Of a stretch of DNA of 64,000 nucleotides, positions 41,078 to 49,715 are shown piece by piece. Under the pieces are notes generated by a model, which did no database searches, was not told the DNA's origin, and was given only the letters and a program-made list of their open reading frames with translations. The number at the start of each line of letters is the position of its first letter. Position 1 is the first letter of the stretch. Origin of the DNA: JBPOHE01 sp052035915 (GTDB lineage: Bacteria; Pseudomonadota; Gammaproteobacteria; Chromatiales; Chromatiaceae); the NCBI GenBank assembly GCA_052035915.1, contig JBPOHE010000088.1:12611-76610 (forward strand). The letters are read 5' to 3'. Made by a program: the position numbers and the translations under genes.

Positions 41078-42124
41078 ATGGACAATGGTAGCGGCAACAG
41101 TGTTTGCTTATTTGATCTCTCCTGTGTCGCCTTCTTGACCCTCGTCATCGGCCTTATCCCCTGGTTGAGCGGTTGTGCCGGCAATCAGACCATCACTGAA
41201 GTCATGGAAGACACCGGCGATCCCTGTTACGCCGAACGCAAGGCGGTCGCCGGGCATCAATCCCACTTCATTCAGGACATCGTCAACGGCGCCATCTTGG
41301 GCGCGGTCGGCGGAGCCGCGATCGGGATGGCCAGCGCCGCAAAGGCCGCAAAAAAGATCGACAAGGGCGCCGCCGCCGGCCTAAGCACGGCGGCGGGCGC
41401 GGTCGCCGGTGCCCTCGGCGGCTACTACAACGCCTTGCAACGGCAGCAGGGACAAACCCCCAACAAGTTCTACTCGAAGCTCCTCAACGACGTCAGCGAA
41501 GAGAACCGCGAACTCAAGGACTTGAACCAAGACATGGATCGGCTGCTCGCCTGTCGGAAACGCAATGCCGATGCCATCCGTAGCGCGTACAAGCGCAAGG
41601 GGCTCACCCGCCCCGAGGCGGAAGCCCAGAAGGAGGAGTTGCGGGGGCGTCTGGCCAAAGACATCGAACTGGCGAACAGCATTCGTGCCAACCTGGGCAA
41701 GCGGGCCAATGACTTGCAGTTCGCCGGCATGAAGGTGGCGCCGGATCGGGTGGGTTATGTCGATATCGATGCCCAGAAGACGGGGAGCGGGGGCAAGAAA
41801 AAACAGACCAAGGCGACGGCGAAGAAGACCGCCCCTCCGTCCGAGGTCCAGCAGGCCATGGCCGAGTCCGGACCACCGCCGGCGGCAACCACCAAGGAAG
41901 AGCGCAAATTGATCGCCAATATCGCTCAGAGCACCAGCCAACTCCAGGACAACGCCGTCAGCTTCAATACCTCGACCGCCAAACTGGAAAGCCTGGCGGA
42001 TTCCGGTCTGGAACTGGATACGCCACGGGCCGGAACCCCGGAAAGGGCGATGCGGCTCCTGGCCTTGGTGAGCGCCGAGGACCGAGGTTGTACCTTGATG
42101 GCGAACCGACTGGCTTCCGCTTAG
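41078..42124 (+). CDS. Glycine-zipper lipoprotein
   Basis: A 348-residue envelope lipoprotein. The N-terminal hydrophobic segment ends in a lipobox LSGC (Cys33). Residues about 65-115 form a glycine-zipper-like membrane segment (ILGAVGGAAIGMASAAKAAKK, AAGAVAGALGGYY). The rest is helical and charged (QDMDRLLACRKRNADAIRSAYKRK) with a Lys-rich linker near 235-250. No catalytic motif is seen. AAGGA lies upstream of the ATG. It is probably a monocistronic outer-membrane-associated protein of unknown function. Confidence 0.75.
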   Translation: MDNGSGNSVCLFDLSCVAFLTLVIGLIPWLSGCAGNQTITEVMEDTGDPCYAERKAVAGHQSHFIQDIVNGAILGAVGGAAIGMASAAKAAKKIDKGAAAGLSTAAGAVAGALGGYYNALQRQQGQTPNKFYSKLLNDVSEENRELKDLNQDMDRLLACRKRNADAIRSAYKRKGLTRPEAEAQKEELRGRLAKDIELANSIRANLGKRANDLQFAGMKVAPDRVGYVDIDAQKTGSGGKKKQTKATAKKTAPPSEVQQAMAESGPPPAATTKEERKLIANIAQSTSQLQDNAVSFNTSTAKLESLADSGLELDTPRAGTPERAMRLLALVSAEDRGCTLMANRLASA

Positions 42125-42236
42125 GCGAGGTAGGCGTAGATAGGTGTTAACCCATCGTTAGGCGAATGTAGCTTGGTCGGCAACGGCGGATGGGGATCTT
42201 GGCCTGATGAGTAGATCCTTCCGCCAAACCGGTTAC

Positions 42237-42306
42237 CGTTCACGGTGAGCTTGTCGAACCGCGAGCACCCCGCCGCTACCAGCCTTCGACAAGCTCAGGC
42301 CGAACG
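42237..42306. repeat. Short intergenic inverted repeat (GAGCTTGTCGAA type)
   Basis: CGTTCacGGTGAGCTTGTCGAA is repeated in inverted orientation as TTCGACAAGCTCAGGCCGAACG. This imperfect dyad is a common dispersed repeat in proteobacterial intergenic DNA. It lies between the lipoprotein gene and an MFS gene; a degraded relative is visible near 50820-50850. Confidence 0.65.
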
Positions 42307-42378
42307 AAATAATTTGATGCTTCGAGCTATTGGCGGGTTACCTCAGCCGACTCGTCATTCCGGTCTTGGTGCGCCAGC

Positions 42379-42500
42379 GCGGGCCAGGGTCCATTGGGCC
42401 GATTTCTTGTTCTCATAATAAGAACGATAACCTACATTCTACTGGACATTGTTCTTTGAAAGAGAACGAATGACGGCCATTTCCAGCCGATGCCCGGGCC
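42379..42500. repeat. 118-bp double-palindrome repeat, copy 7
   Basis: Outer arms GCGGGCCAGG and TGCCCGGGCC, inner stems TTGTTCTCataataaGAACGATAA and CATTGTTCTttgaaaGAGAACGAA. It occupies the region upstream of the MFS gene; the first part of the 42125-42583 gap holds the shorter inverted repeat and nothing else I can support. Confidence 0.75.
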
Positions 42501-42583
42501 CCTCGGCCAAGGTCGAAGAGAGCCGCTAGAATGCGGGTCCATGGCGGAATTGTGGCGCCGCTCCGAAAACAGGAGGTCGTGAG

Positions 42584-43876
42584 GTGATATTGAGACGAGG
42601 GCGAGATCTGGCCGATTTTCTCGGCTTGAAACGGAATATCCTGGTCCTGCTGCTGATAGTGATCCTGGTCGGGCTCGGCGAAAGGCTGGCGGAACGCTTT
42701 CTGCCGCTCTATCTCCTCGCCCTGGGAGGCGGGGCCTTTGCCGTCGGCCTGCTGAACGCGCTCAACAATCTTCTGAGCGCCCTCTATGCCTATCCGGGAG
42801 GCTATCTGAGCCAGCGTCTGGGATACAAACGCGCCCTGTTGCTCTTCAACCTCCTGGCCGTGCTCGGCTATCTCATCGTGATCCTCTTCCCTTACTGGCA
42901 GGCCGCCATCCTCGGCGCCTTTCTCTTCGTCTCCTGGAGCGCCATCTCCTTTCCCGCCACCATGGACATGCTGGCGACCCAGTTGCCCAAACACAAACAC
43001 ACCATGGGCGTCTCCATGCATTCCCTGGTGCGACGCATCCCCATGGCCCTGGGTCCGCTCATCGGCGGTCTGCTCATCGGCGCCCTGGGCGAGACCCAGG
43101 GGGTGCGGCTCGCCTTTCTGATCGCCTGCCTCCTCGCCGGGGTGGCGGTTTTCCTCCAACAGACACTGATCGAGGACGACCGTCCCGCCGTGATCCGCCA
43201 GGCGGATTCGACGGACAAGGGCCTCGGGCGGCTCGGCCCGGCACTGCGCCGACTGCTGGTATCCGATGTGCTGGTACGATTCTGCGAGCAGATCCCCTAT
43301 GCCTTCGTGGTGGTCTGGTGCGTGACCATCCATGGCATCAGCCCCCTCGAGTTCGGCCTGCTGACGACGATCGAGATGGTCACCGCGATGTTGGTCTACA
43401 TCCCGGTCGCCTACCTGGCGGACAGGGGCACCAAGAAACCCTATGTGCTCACGACCTTCTTCTTCTTCTCCCTGTTCCCGCTGCTGTTGCTGTTCGCCCA
43501 CGGCTTCTGGACGATGGTGCTCGCCTTCGTGATCCGGGGCCTGAAGGAGTTCGGCGAACCGGCCCGCAAGGCGCTGATCCTGGAGCTCGCCCCGGAGGGC
43601 ATGAAGGCGGTGACCTTCGGGCTCTACTATCTGATCCGGGATGGTATCGTCTCCCTGGCGGCCTTCGGCGGGGCGCTGTTGTGGGATGCCTCCACCGCCC
43701 GCTTCATCGTCGAGGGACTGGGTTTCGGCGCCTCCATCCTCCCGCTGTTCGAAGCCCTGAGCTCTCCCGCCACCAATCTGCTGGTGGCCTTCGGCTTCGG
43801 GATCGCCGGCAGCCTCTATTTCGCCTTCTTTGGACAGGATCTGGGCCGCTCCCAGCCCTCCCCGGGTCAGGACTGA
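42584..43876 (+). CDS. MFS transporter
   Basis: A 430-residue major facilitator with about twelve helices. The conserved loop after TM2 is visible (GGYLSQRLGYKRALLL), and a matching loop in the second half (VAYLADRGTKKPYVL). Helix 5 carries RRIPMALGPLIGGLLIG. Translation begins at a GTG seven bases after AGGAGGT. The substrate is unknown. It is convergent with the radical SAM operon, with only 66 bp between the ends; no functional link is implied by this arrangement. Confidence 0.85.
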   Translation: MILRRGRDLADFLGLKRNILVLLLIVILVGLGERLAERFLPLYLLALGGGAFAVGLLNALNNLLSALYAYPGGYLSQRLGYKRALLLFNLLAVLGYLIVILFPYWQAAILGAFLFVSWSAISFPATMDMLATQLPKHKHTMGVSMHSLVRRIPMALGPLIGGLLIGALGETQGVRLAFLIACLLAGVAVFLQQTLIEDDRPAVIRQADSTDKGLGRLGPALRRLLVSDVLVRFCEQIPYAFVVVWCVTIHGISPLEFGLLTTIEMVTAMLVYIPVAYLADRGTKKPYVLTTFFFFSLFPLLLLFAHGFWTMVLAFVIRGLKEFGEPARKALILELAPEGMKAVTFGLYYLIRDGIVSLAAFGGALLWDASTARFIVEGLGFGASILPLFEALSSPATNLLVAFGFGIAGSLYFAFFGQDLGRSQPSPGQD

Positions 43877-43942
43877 ACCCAGGCGATCCGCTTCGGGCCG
43901 CTATCAGGGCGCCATAGAGACGCGGGTGGCGGCCCTCCGCCC

Positions 43943-44506
43943 TCATTCCACCGGTTCGATGCTTTTGATCTCGCTGAAGCTGATCTGGGTATCCATGTTG
44001 GTGTGGGAGCCGCCGAGGTTCATGGGTACCTGGAGCGTGAGGTGATTGGTGGAGATGGTCTTGAGGCGGCCTGTGCGCCGCATCCCTTCCCAGAGGGTGA
44101 GGGTGACCTGTTTGCCGACATATTCCTTGAATTTGCGCTGATTTTCCTGTTGCAGCCCGAGCTTCAACTGTTCCTGCTCCCGGGCCTGGCGCTCCCGCCG
44201 GCTCATCTGCACCGCCGAGCGGCCCCAGCCATAGCGGGCGACGGCGATACTCAGCTCCAGGCCGCCATATTTGAGGGCCTTGAGCATCTGTTCCCGCCAA
44301 TCGGGAAAGCCTTCGATCACCTTCTGCAACAGGGTTCGTTTACCTGAGTCCAGGGTCGGATCGGCAAAGACCAGCATCATGGCCGGCACGGCCGGGGAGC
44401 CCATGGCGGTCAAGTGCTTGGTCAGGGCCTGGGGTTCCGTCCGGGCGGCGAGCCATTGGCGGATCTGGTCGATCTGGCCCTGGACGGGATCGGCTTGTTC
44501 AACCAT
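43943..44506 (-). CDS. Sm-like-fold protein, last gene of the radical SAM operon
   Basis: A 187-residue cytoplasmic protein. The first half is helical (QIDQIRQWLAARTEPQALTKHL, VIEGFPDWREQMLKALKYGG), and a basic helix follows (SRRERQAREQEQLKLGLQQENQRKF). The C-terminal 60 residues look like an Sm/LSm barrel: YVGKQVTLTLWEGMRRTGRLKTISTNHLTLQ, ending FSEIKSIEPV. Its start overlaps the preceding radical SAM gene by 8 bases, so it is translationally coupled. I do not know a named family; a role in RNA binding or as a scaffold for the modifying enzymes is only a guess. Confidence 0.65.
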   Translation of the reverse strand: MVEQADPVQGQIDQIRQWLAARTEPQALTKHLTAMGSPAVPAMMLVFADPTLDSGKRTLLQKVIEGFPDWREQMLKALKYGGLELSIAVARYGWGRSAVQMSRRERQAREQEQLKLGLQQENQRKFKEYVGKQVTLTLWEGMRRTGRLKTISTNHLTLQVPMNLGGSHTNMDTQISFSEIKSIEPVE

Positions 44507-45494
44507 CGAATCTCTCCTCAACAAAGTGATCGGTGACTCGGTGCACCCGCCCCAGGCGGATCGCCAGACAGCCGCCGTCGCACTGTCCCGCCGCTTTCTG
44601 CGGGCAGCGGGAACAGGCCCGATAGATACCAAAGGCTTGATAGGCCCGGGTCATGCCTTCCATCTCCTGGCGCAGGCTGGCCAGGCTCGATCGGGGCTGG
44701 AGCGGGAGATGGAAATCCCGCGCCAGGGCGAAGCAATGGAGGCTCTCATCGCCGGGGCCAAGATCGAGGATGGGGCGACAATGGAAACTGAACCCGGCGC
44801 GGTTGCGCACCAGCGCCGCCATGGCCGCATCATCGAACATACAGCGGACGAAGCCACAGTCGAACTGTAGGCGCAGGCCGAGCGGGGTGCATTGGTCGGC
44901 GAAGCGGGCGATGCGCGCGCCGACGACGGGATAGTTCTTGGGGTGCAGCGAGACGTTGCTCGCCCCGCGGATCGGGTGGGCGAGACCGAGGCGGATGAAG
45001 GGCGCCAGGGGCCCCCAACGACTGTCCTGCCAGATCCTGAGCAGGGGCGAGAGATCCAGGGGCAGGCGATGGATGTTGTAGCCGAGCACCAACCGCCGGC
45101 CCAGGGTCGCCAGGAGGTCCTGTTTCCGCGGTGGCAGCCTGACCAACTGATCCGCTGCGGTTTCCACATTGAGCACCAGCAGACATTGGTCTCCTGGGGC
45201 TGTCGTCAGGGCCGCCAGCGCCCGTTTCGGCAACAGGCCGTTGGAGAACACCAGCACCCGTAGACCGCTTTCCACCGCCAGCTTCAACAGAACGGGAAAC
45301 TCCGGATGCAGACTGGGCTCGCCTCCCAGGAGGCGTACCTCCCGGCCACCGCTGCGCTGGATGAGGTCGAGCAGGCGACGAAAGCCGTCCAGGGAGATGA
45401 AGGGCGCCTCGGTCCTGGATGCGGCCATGAAGGCCCGGGCGAAGCAATAGGGGCAGTCTTGGTTGCAGACTCTGGTCAGGATCAGATTAGCCAT
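44499..45494 (-). CDS. Radical SAM protein D (short, N-terminal cluster)
   Basis: A 331-residue radical SAM enzyme that begins almost directly with the cluster motif CNQDCPYC (Cys10, 14, 17). The partial TIM barrel continues with REVRLLGGEPSLHPEF (GGE motif) and LRVLVFSNGLLP. The C-terminus has an incomplete or variant auxiliary-cluster region: C-x14-C in FHCRPILDLGPGDESLHC, then CSRCPQKAAGQCDGGC (C-x2-C-x7-C-x3-C). This differs from the canonical SPASM spacing of the three sister enzymes. The start overlaps the PqqD-like gene by 8 bases, so it may work with it. Confidence 0.85.
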   Translation of the reverse strand: MANLILTRVCNQDCPYCFARAFMAASRTEAPFISLDGFRRLLDLIQRSGGREVRLLGGEPSLHPEFPVLLKLAVESGLRVLVFSNGLLPKRALAALTTAPGDQCLLVLNVETAADQLVRLPPRKQDLLATLGRRLVLGYNIHRLPLDLSPLLRIWQDSRWGPLAPFIRLGLAHPIRGASNVSLHPKNYPVVGARIARFADQCTPLGLRLQFDCGFVRCMFDDAAMAALVRNRAGFSFHCRPILDLGPGDESLHCFALARDFHLPLQPRSSLASLRQEMEGMTRAYQAFGIYRACSRCPQKAAGQCDGGCLAIRLGRVHRVTDHFVEERFDG

Positions 45495-45795
45495 GGTCTT
45501 CTTCCCTGTCCGTCGGGAGGGGCGGCAGGGCCGACTCGATGCGCTCGAACAGCCCGATCATGAGGGCCTCCAAGGCTTCGGCGGCGAGATCCTGACACCA
45601 GCCGACCTGCTCCCTGGCCCGGACGGCTGGGGTCCCTTGCAACCAGAGTTCGCACAGCTGGGCCTCGGCGCCCGAAAAGCCCAGGAAAAGGCCCTGACCG
45701 GGCAAGACCAGCCACAGGCGTTCGTCGTCCCGCACCCAGCCGGCGTCGGGCGGCAGCCGATGGCGCAGGCGGCGCCATGGATGATCCGGACTCAT
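45487..45795 (-). CDS. PqqD-like putative RiPP recognition element
   Basis: A 102-residue protein. The start overlaps the stop of radical SAM protein C (ATGA). The pattern is that of a PqqD/RRE winged helix: three short strands (GWVRDD, RLWLVLPGQG, LFLGFSG), a helix (AEAQLCELWLQG), then TPAVRAREQ and two more helices (LAAEALEALMIGLFERI). RRE domains bind leader regions of peptides and deliver them to radical SAM enzymes. The identification is by pattern and context, since RRE sequences diverge strongly. A longer in-frame reading upstream exists but overlaps the previous gene and looks non-coding. Confidence 0.55.
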   Translation of the reverse strand: MSPDHPWRRLRHRLPPDAGWVRDDERLWLVLPGQGLFLGFSGAEAQLCELWLQGTPAVRAREQVGWCQDLAAEALEALMIGLFERIESALPPLPTDREEDHG

Positions 45796-47078
45796 GGGGC
45801 GCTCATCCCCGGCGGCCTGGGAAAGTGATGACCGAGCTGTTCCAGGTCCGTGTTCTCCAGCTCCAGGCCGGCCAGTTCCAGGATCTGGGCGAAGCCGAGC
45901 CAGAAGGGGATACGGCAATCGAAATGGCTCTCGGGCGCCAGTTTCAGGGGGCAATGCTGGGGACAGCCCTGCTCGCAGTGGCGGAGATTGAAGCAGGAAC
46001 GACATTGATGGGCGATCCGGCTCAGCCGCTTACCCAGGGCGCTGGCCTCTCCTGGAACATAGAGGCGTCGCTCGGCCCAGGGGGAATCCGCGGCGAGGAC
46101 CAGGAAACAGGCGCTGGCCCGGCCTTCCGGGGTCAGGAGCAGACGCCCCTGGAGCAGGGGACAATGGCGTCCGTGCACTTCACCCGGGCGGCTGCCGCCA
46201 TAGGTGAGTTCCACCCCCAGTTCCCGCGCCCGGCGGCGGGCGAGGAGAAAGTGCCGCACGAAGATCTCCGGGTCGACACCGAGCCCGGGGTCATGGCGCC
46301 AATGGGGCGAGGGATAGACCGGATGGAAGAGCAGCCGATCCACCACCCCATGGTCGAGGAAATACTCCACCATCTCGGCTTGCCGGGCTTGATTGAGCCG
46401 GGTGATGGTGGCACGGAGGAGCAATTCGCTGCGCCTGGGACGCTTTCCCAGGATCGACCAGGTACGGGCGAGGACAGGGCTGGAAGGACCTCCGGCGAGG
46501 GTAGGGCGCTGTTGGTCCTGGAAGGGTCCATCGTGGGACAGGGTCAGGCGATCGAAGGTCGCCGCCGCCCAGTGGGCCGTTTCGACCGGGATGAAGCCGT
46601 TGGTGGTGACGCTCAGGCGCAACTCGACACCGATCTCCACCGCCACTTCCCGTACCGCGGCGATCTGCTCTTCCACCCGTGGCGGGTGTAACAGGGGCTC
46701 GTTATCGCCGTGAAAGCCGAGTTCGAGGGGAAGCCCGAAACTCCGGCAGTTCTCGGCCACCAATCGGGCGGCCTGACGCACCGTTGCCGGAGAGAGGCTC
46801 GGACCCCCCGGCGATCTCGGCCCGGCATAACAGTAGCGACAGCCGAGATGGCACTGCCGATGCAGCGCCAGGGTCAGGGCGCGGGGGCGGATATCCACCT
46901 CGGGCCAGGGGAGGCGATCGTCCGCCCATACCGGTATCCGTCCGGGCGGCCAGAGTTCGAGCTGCCCCGCCTCGGGTCGATAGATCAGGCTTTGTCCATG
47001 CCACTGGAGTTCATAAGCGACCGGGATCCGCCGATCCACGCCCGGATCGCCGCTGGACAGTTCGCCCCTCGACGCCAT
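45792..47078 (-). CDS. Radical SAM/SPASM protein C
   Basis: A 428-residue peptide-modifying-type radical SAM enzyme. The N-terminal 65 residues are a beta-rich extension (ELQWHGQSLIYRPEAGQLELW). The cluster motif CHLGCRYC is at 76-83, followed by ELGFHGDNEPLLHP in place of a GGEP motif, and LTLSHDGPFQDQQRP. The SPASM region has C-x12-G-x4-C (CPLLQGRLLLTPEGRASAC), then CRSCFNLRHCEQGC (C-x2-C-x5-C-x3-C) and a final Cys, so two auxiliary clusters are expected. It lies 3 bp after protein B. SPASM enzymes typically install thioether, carbon-carbon or other crosslinks in peptides. Confidence 0.88.
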   Translation of the reverse strand: MASRGELSSGDPGVDRRIPVAYELQWHGQSLIYRPEAGQLELWPPGRIPVWADDRLPWPEVDIRPRALTLALHRQCHLGCRYCYAGPRSPGGPSLSPATVRQAARLVAENCRSFGLPLELGFHGDNEPLLHPPRVEEQIAAVREVAVEIGVELRLSVTTNGFIPVETAHWAAATFDRLTLSHDGPFQDQQRPTLAGGPSSPVLARTWSILGKRPRRSELLLRATITRLNQARQAEMVEYFLDHGVVDRLLFHPVYPSPHWRHDPGLGVDPEIFVRHFLLARRRARELGVELTYGGSRPGEVHGRHCPLLQGRLLLTPEGRASACFLVLAADSPWAERRLYVPGEASALGKRLSRIAHQCRSCFNLRHCEQGCPQHCPLKLAPESHFDCRIPFWLGFAQILELAGLELENTDLEQLGHHFPRPPGMSAP

Positions 47079-47081
47079 CCT

Positions 47082-48413
47082 CTAATCCTCCCCCAGCATG
47101 AGAACCCATTCCTTGAGGTCCGCTTCGGGGTGATCGAGGAAGGCCGTCGCTTCGGCTGCGGCGCCGACGCGCCTCAGGAGCTGCCAATAGGAGATGGCCC
47201 GGGTCATGACGCAGAAGTCATCCCGCTCCTGACGGCCGGCGGGCGGGCTGTGGTGCACATGGCAGCCGCCGCTACAGTGCCAACGGCAAAAGCAGTGGTC
47301 GCATCGCGGATACTGGAGGACGTTGCAGGCGCGAACTCCTTGCAGTACCCCCTCGTCGATGGACCAGCGCCCGGCGGCGTCGATCGCGCCGTACTCCAGT
47401 TCCAGCCCCTGGCGACGCCATTCCTCGGGAGGCAGATAACAAGCGGCCAAGCGGCCTTGGGGATGGAGGATGAGACCATCGTTGCCGACCGGACAGAGAC
47501 TCAGACCCGGGCGGTCGATCTGGGCGGCGGAGAAGATAAGCTCAACCCCGTATTCTTCGCATATATCATAAGCCCTGGCAAAATTACGGACAAAGTCCCA
47601 GGGAACTGGGGGACGCCATCCCTCCCGCCGTCCGGCCCCTTCCTGCATGGGTTCGACGGCGATTTCGGTGGGGCGGAACTGGGTGAGGCAATACTCGACG
47701 ATCTCCTCCAGTTGGGAGACCGTCTCCGCCGTCACGCAGAGACGCAAACAGAGTTCGGCCCCGGCATCGCTGAGCAGGCGGGCACAGGTCTCCACCTGGG
47801 CGCTGCTGGCGCCACCGTCCTTGCGCGGACGCTGGCGATCCTGTACCGGCGGTGGCCCGTCCAGGGACAACACCACCTTGTGCAGGTTGTCGCCGATCCA
47901 GACCGCCTTCTCCCGGCTCAGCAGCCCGTTGGTGGTGACCTCGAAATAGGCGCTCAGGCCCCGACGCTCGGCCTCGGCCCGGGCGCGGGCCACCGCCAGT
48001 TGCACCAGATCCCAGGCGAGCAGGGGTTCGCCGCCGAAGAAATGCACCGGCAAGAGTTCGGCGCCCTGCTCCTGGGCCAGTTCACCCATGAGGGCGATCC
48101 CGGCCTTGACCAGCGCCGGGGTCAGGGTCTTGCCCCGTTGCCCGGGCCGGAAGTCGCAGTAGCGACAGGCCAGGCTACAGTCGCGGGTGGTGATGAGTCC
48201 CAGGAACCTGGGTTGGAGTGGGCCGCGACGCTCGCTCGGTGGTTCGACCCTGTGTCGCAGGCGTTCCCACAGCGCTTGCAACCTGGGTGGCGGTCCCCCG
48301 GGCCGGACCAGATCCTCGTGGTCGCGCCTGGAGAGGAGGGCGGCGAGATCCCGCAGGGGAGCGAAGAGCAGAGAGCGCTCGCCGCAGGGGAGGAGGAACG
48401 TCTGGGCGCTCAT
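47082..48413 (-). CDS. Radical SAM/SPASM protein B
   Basis: A 443-residue radical SAM enzyme. After a 70-residue N-terminal region the cluster motif CSLACRYC is at 79-86, with HFFGGEPLLAW and VVLSLDGPPPVQDRQRP. The SPASM region is canonical: CPVGNDGLILHPQGRLAAC, then CDHCFCRWHCSGGC and a distal Cys. The start used is the ATG that overlaps the stop of protein A (ATGA). The similarity in the DGxPxVQxRQRP block to protein A suggests common descent by duplication. Confidence 0.9.
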   Translation of the reverse strand: MSAQTFLLPCGERSLLFAPLRDLAALLSRRDHEDLVRPGGPPPRLQALWERLRHRVEPPSERRGPLQPRFLGLITTRDCSLACRYCDFRPGQRGKTLTPALVKAGIALMGELAQEQGAELLPVHFFGGEPLLAWDLVQLAVARARAEAERRGLSAYFEVTTNGLLSREKAVWIGDNLHKVVLSLDGPPPVQDRQRPRKDGGASSAQVETCARLLSDAGAELCLRLCVTAETVSQLEEIVEYCLTQFRPTEIAVEPMQEGAGRREGWRPPVPWDFVRNFARAYDICEEYGVELIFSAAQIDRPGLSLCPVGNDGLILHPQGRLAACYLPPEEWRRQGLELEYGAIDAAGRWSIDEGVLQGVRACNVLQYPRCDHCFCRWHCSGGCHVHHSPPAGRQERDDFCVMTRAISYWQLLRRVGAAAEATAFLDHPEADLKEWVLMLGED

Positions 48414-49705
48414 GGTGAGGATTCGAGGCTTTCCAGGATCAGATCCTTGGTGAGTTCGCGATTGATCAGACAACGCGCCTCCGCCGCCGGGCCGGTGCCG
48501 GATTTCATGGCGCAATCGCCGGCGCAGTGATATTTGGCGATGCAGTCCTGGCACTCGGCCCGATGATGGACCCCCAGCTTCAGGAGCGCCTGACGGCGTG
48601 CGGTATCGATACTGAAATCGCCGCTCGCGGGATCGTAGCGACCATAGACGAAGCGTTCGTCGTCCTCCCTGGCCTCGAAACAACTGCTGACCATCCCTCC
48701 CGGGGTGACGGCGAAGGCGCCGCTGACCGCCCGGCAAAAGATATCCGTCACCTCCGGAAAGCGCGCCCCGCTGTACTTGAGTTCCCGGCCATGCCCCCGC
48801 GCCACGGCCTTGGCCTCCCTGAAAGCCTGGATGAAGGCCTCGGGGTCGATGGCGGCCCCATCCTCATAGCGACCTTGAGGGGAGGCGGGCTCGACCTGGA
48901 TCACCCGGGCGGCGCTCAGGCGACACAGATACTCGATGCCGTCGCTCAACAGGGGCAGGGAGTCGGGGAGCAGGGTCAGGCGCAGGCCGTAGGGAAAGCC
49001 GGCCTGGTCCAGAAGACCCAGGGTGCGTTCCAGGATTGGCGCGGTGGGACGACCGCCGCGGCTGGGACGTTGCCGATTCTGCACCTCGGGGAGTCCGTCG
49101 ATGGAGAGGGTGGCCTCGTCCAGCCACCTGGGCACCTCTCGCGCCCGGGAGGCGCTCATCACCCCGTTGAGCCCGGCGGAGAAGCGGCATGCCAGACCCG
49201 AGTCGGTAGCCAGACGCCGCGCCTCGGCAACGATCCAGGTCAGGATTCCCCACACCAGACTGACCTCGCCGCCGCCGTGGAAGTGTACCGCGATCCGGCG
49301 TTCCTCTGTTTCCCGGGCATGGCGCAGGATGTGTTCCAGCGCCGCCCGGGCCGTCTCCCGGGAGAGGCTGCGCCGCCCCTCGCCACCCTGGGCGTAGCAA
49401 TAAACACAACGCAGATTGCAGCGCTCGGTGAGAAAGAGAGCGACCTCGGTGGGCCATTCCTGGATCCCGGACCTGGGCGGGGGCGGGGAGTCACCGTTCA
49501 CCAGGCCCTGGGCCACCAACTCCCGCAAGGCGAAACGCTCGGCGGCGTTCCAGGGTCCGCCCTCGCCTCGACGCAGGCGTTGCAGCAGTTCGGCCATGGC
49601 CCGATTGACCAACAGACTCACCTGCAACAGCGGGACATGCACCAGATAGCGCCCCAGGTGCGCGCAGATGAAGGTCTCGCTGCTCAGGCGGGGGGCCGCT
49701 TCCAT
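48410..49705 (-). CDS. Radical SAM/SPASM protein A
   Basis: A 431-residue radical SAM enzyme, first modifying-enzyme gene after the exported substrate. An N-terminal domain (1-75, LLQVSLLVNRAMAELLQRL, RFALRELVAQGLVN) could be an internal recognition domain. The cluster motif CNLRCVYC is at 96-103, followed by HFHGGGEVSLVW and ATLSIDGLPEVQNRQRP. The SPASM cysteines are canonical (CRAVSGAFAVTPGGMVSSC, CQDCIAKYHCAGDC, then RC). The start MEAAPRLSS lies 10 bp after the stop of the substrate gene; a longer frame upstream would overlap that gene and is unlikely. Confidence 0.9.
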   Translation of the reverse strand: MEAAPRLSSETFICAHLGRYLVHVPLLQVSLLVNRAMAELLQRLRRGEGGPWNAAERFALRELVAQGLVNGDSPPPPRSGIQEWPTEVALFLTERCNLRCVYCYAQGGEGRRSLSRETARAALEHILRHARETEERRIAVHFHGGGEVSLVWGILTWIVAEARRLATDSGLACRFSAGLNGVMSASRAREVPRWLDEATLSIDGLPEVQNRQRPSRGGRPTAPILERTLGLLDQAGFPYGLRLTLLPDSLPLLSDGIEYLCRLSAARVIQVEPASPQGRYEDGAAIDPEAFIQAFREAKAVARGHGRELKYSGARFPEVTDIFCRAVSGAFAVTPGGMVSSCFEAREDDERFVYGRYDPASGDFSIDTARRQALLKLGVHHRAECQDCIAKYHCAGDCAMKSGTGPAAEARCLINRELTKDLILESLESSP

Positions 49706-49715
49706 CGGCGGACCC

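Noticed and set aside
46710..48530. 606-residue plus-strand open frame across the radical SAM genes
   Set aside because: No recognisable domain and it runs antisense over two genes with complete SPASM motifs.
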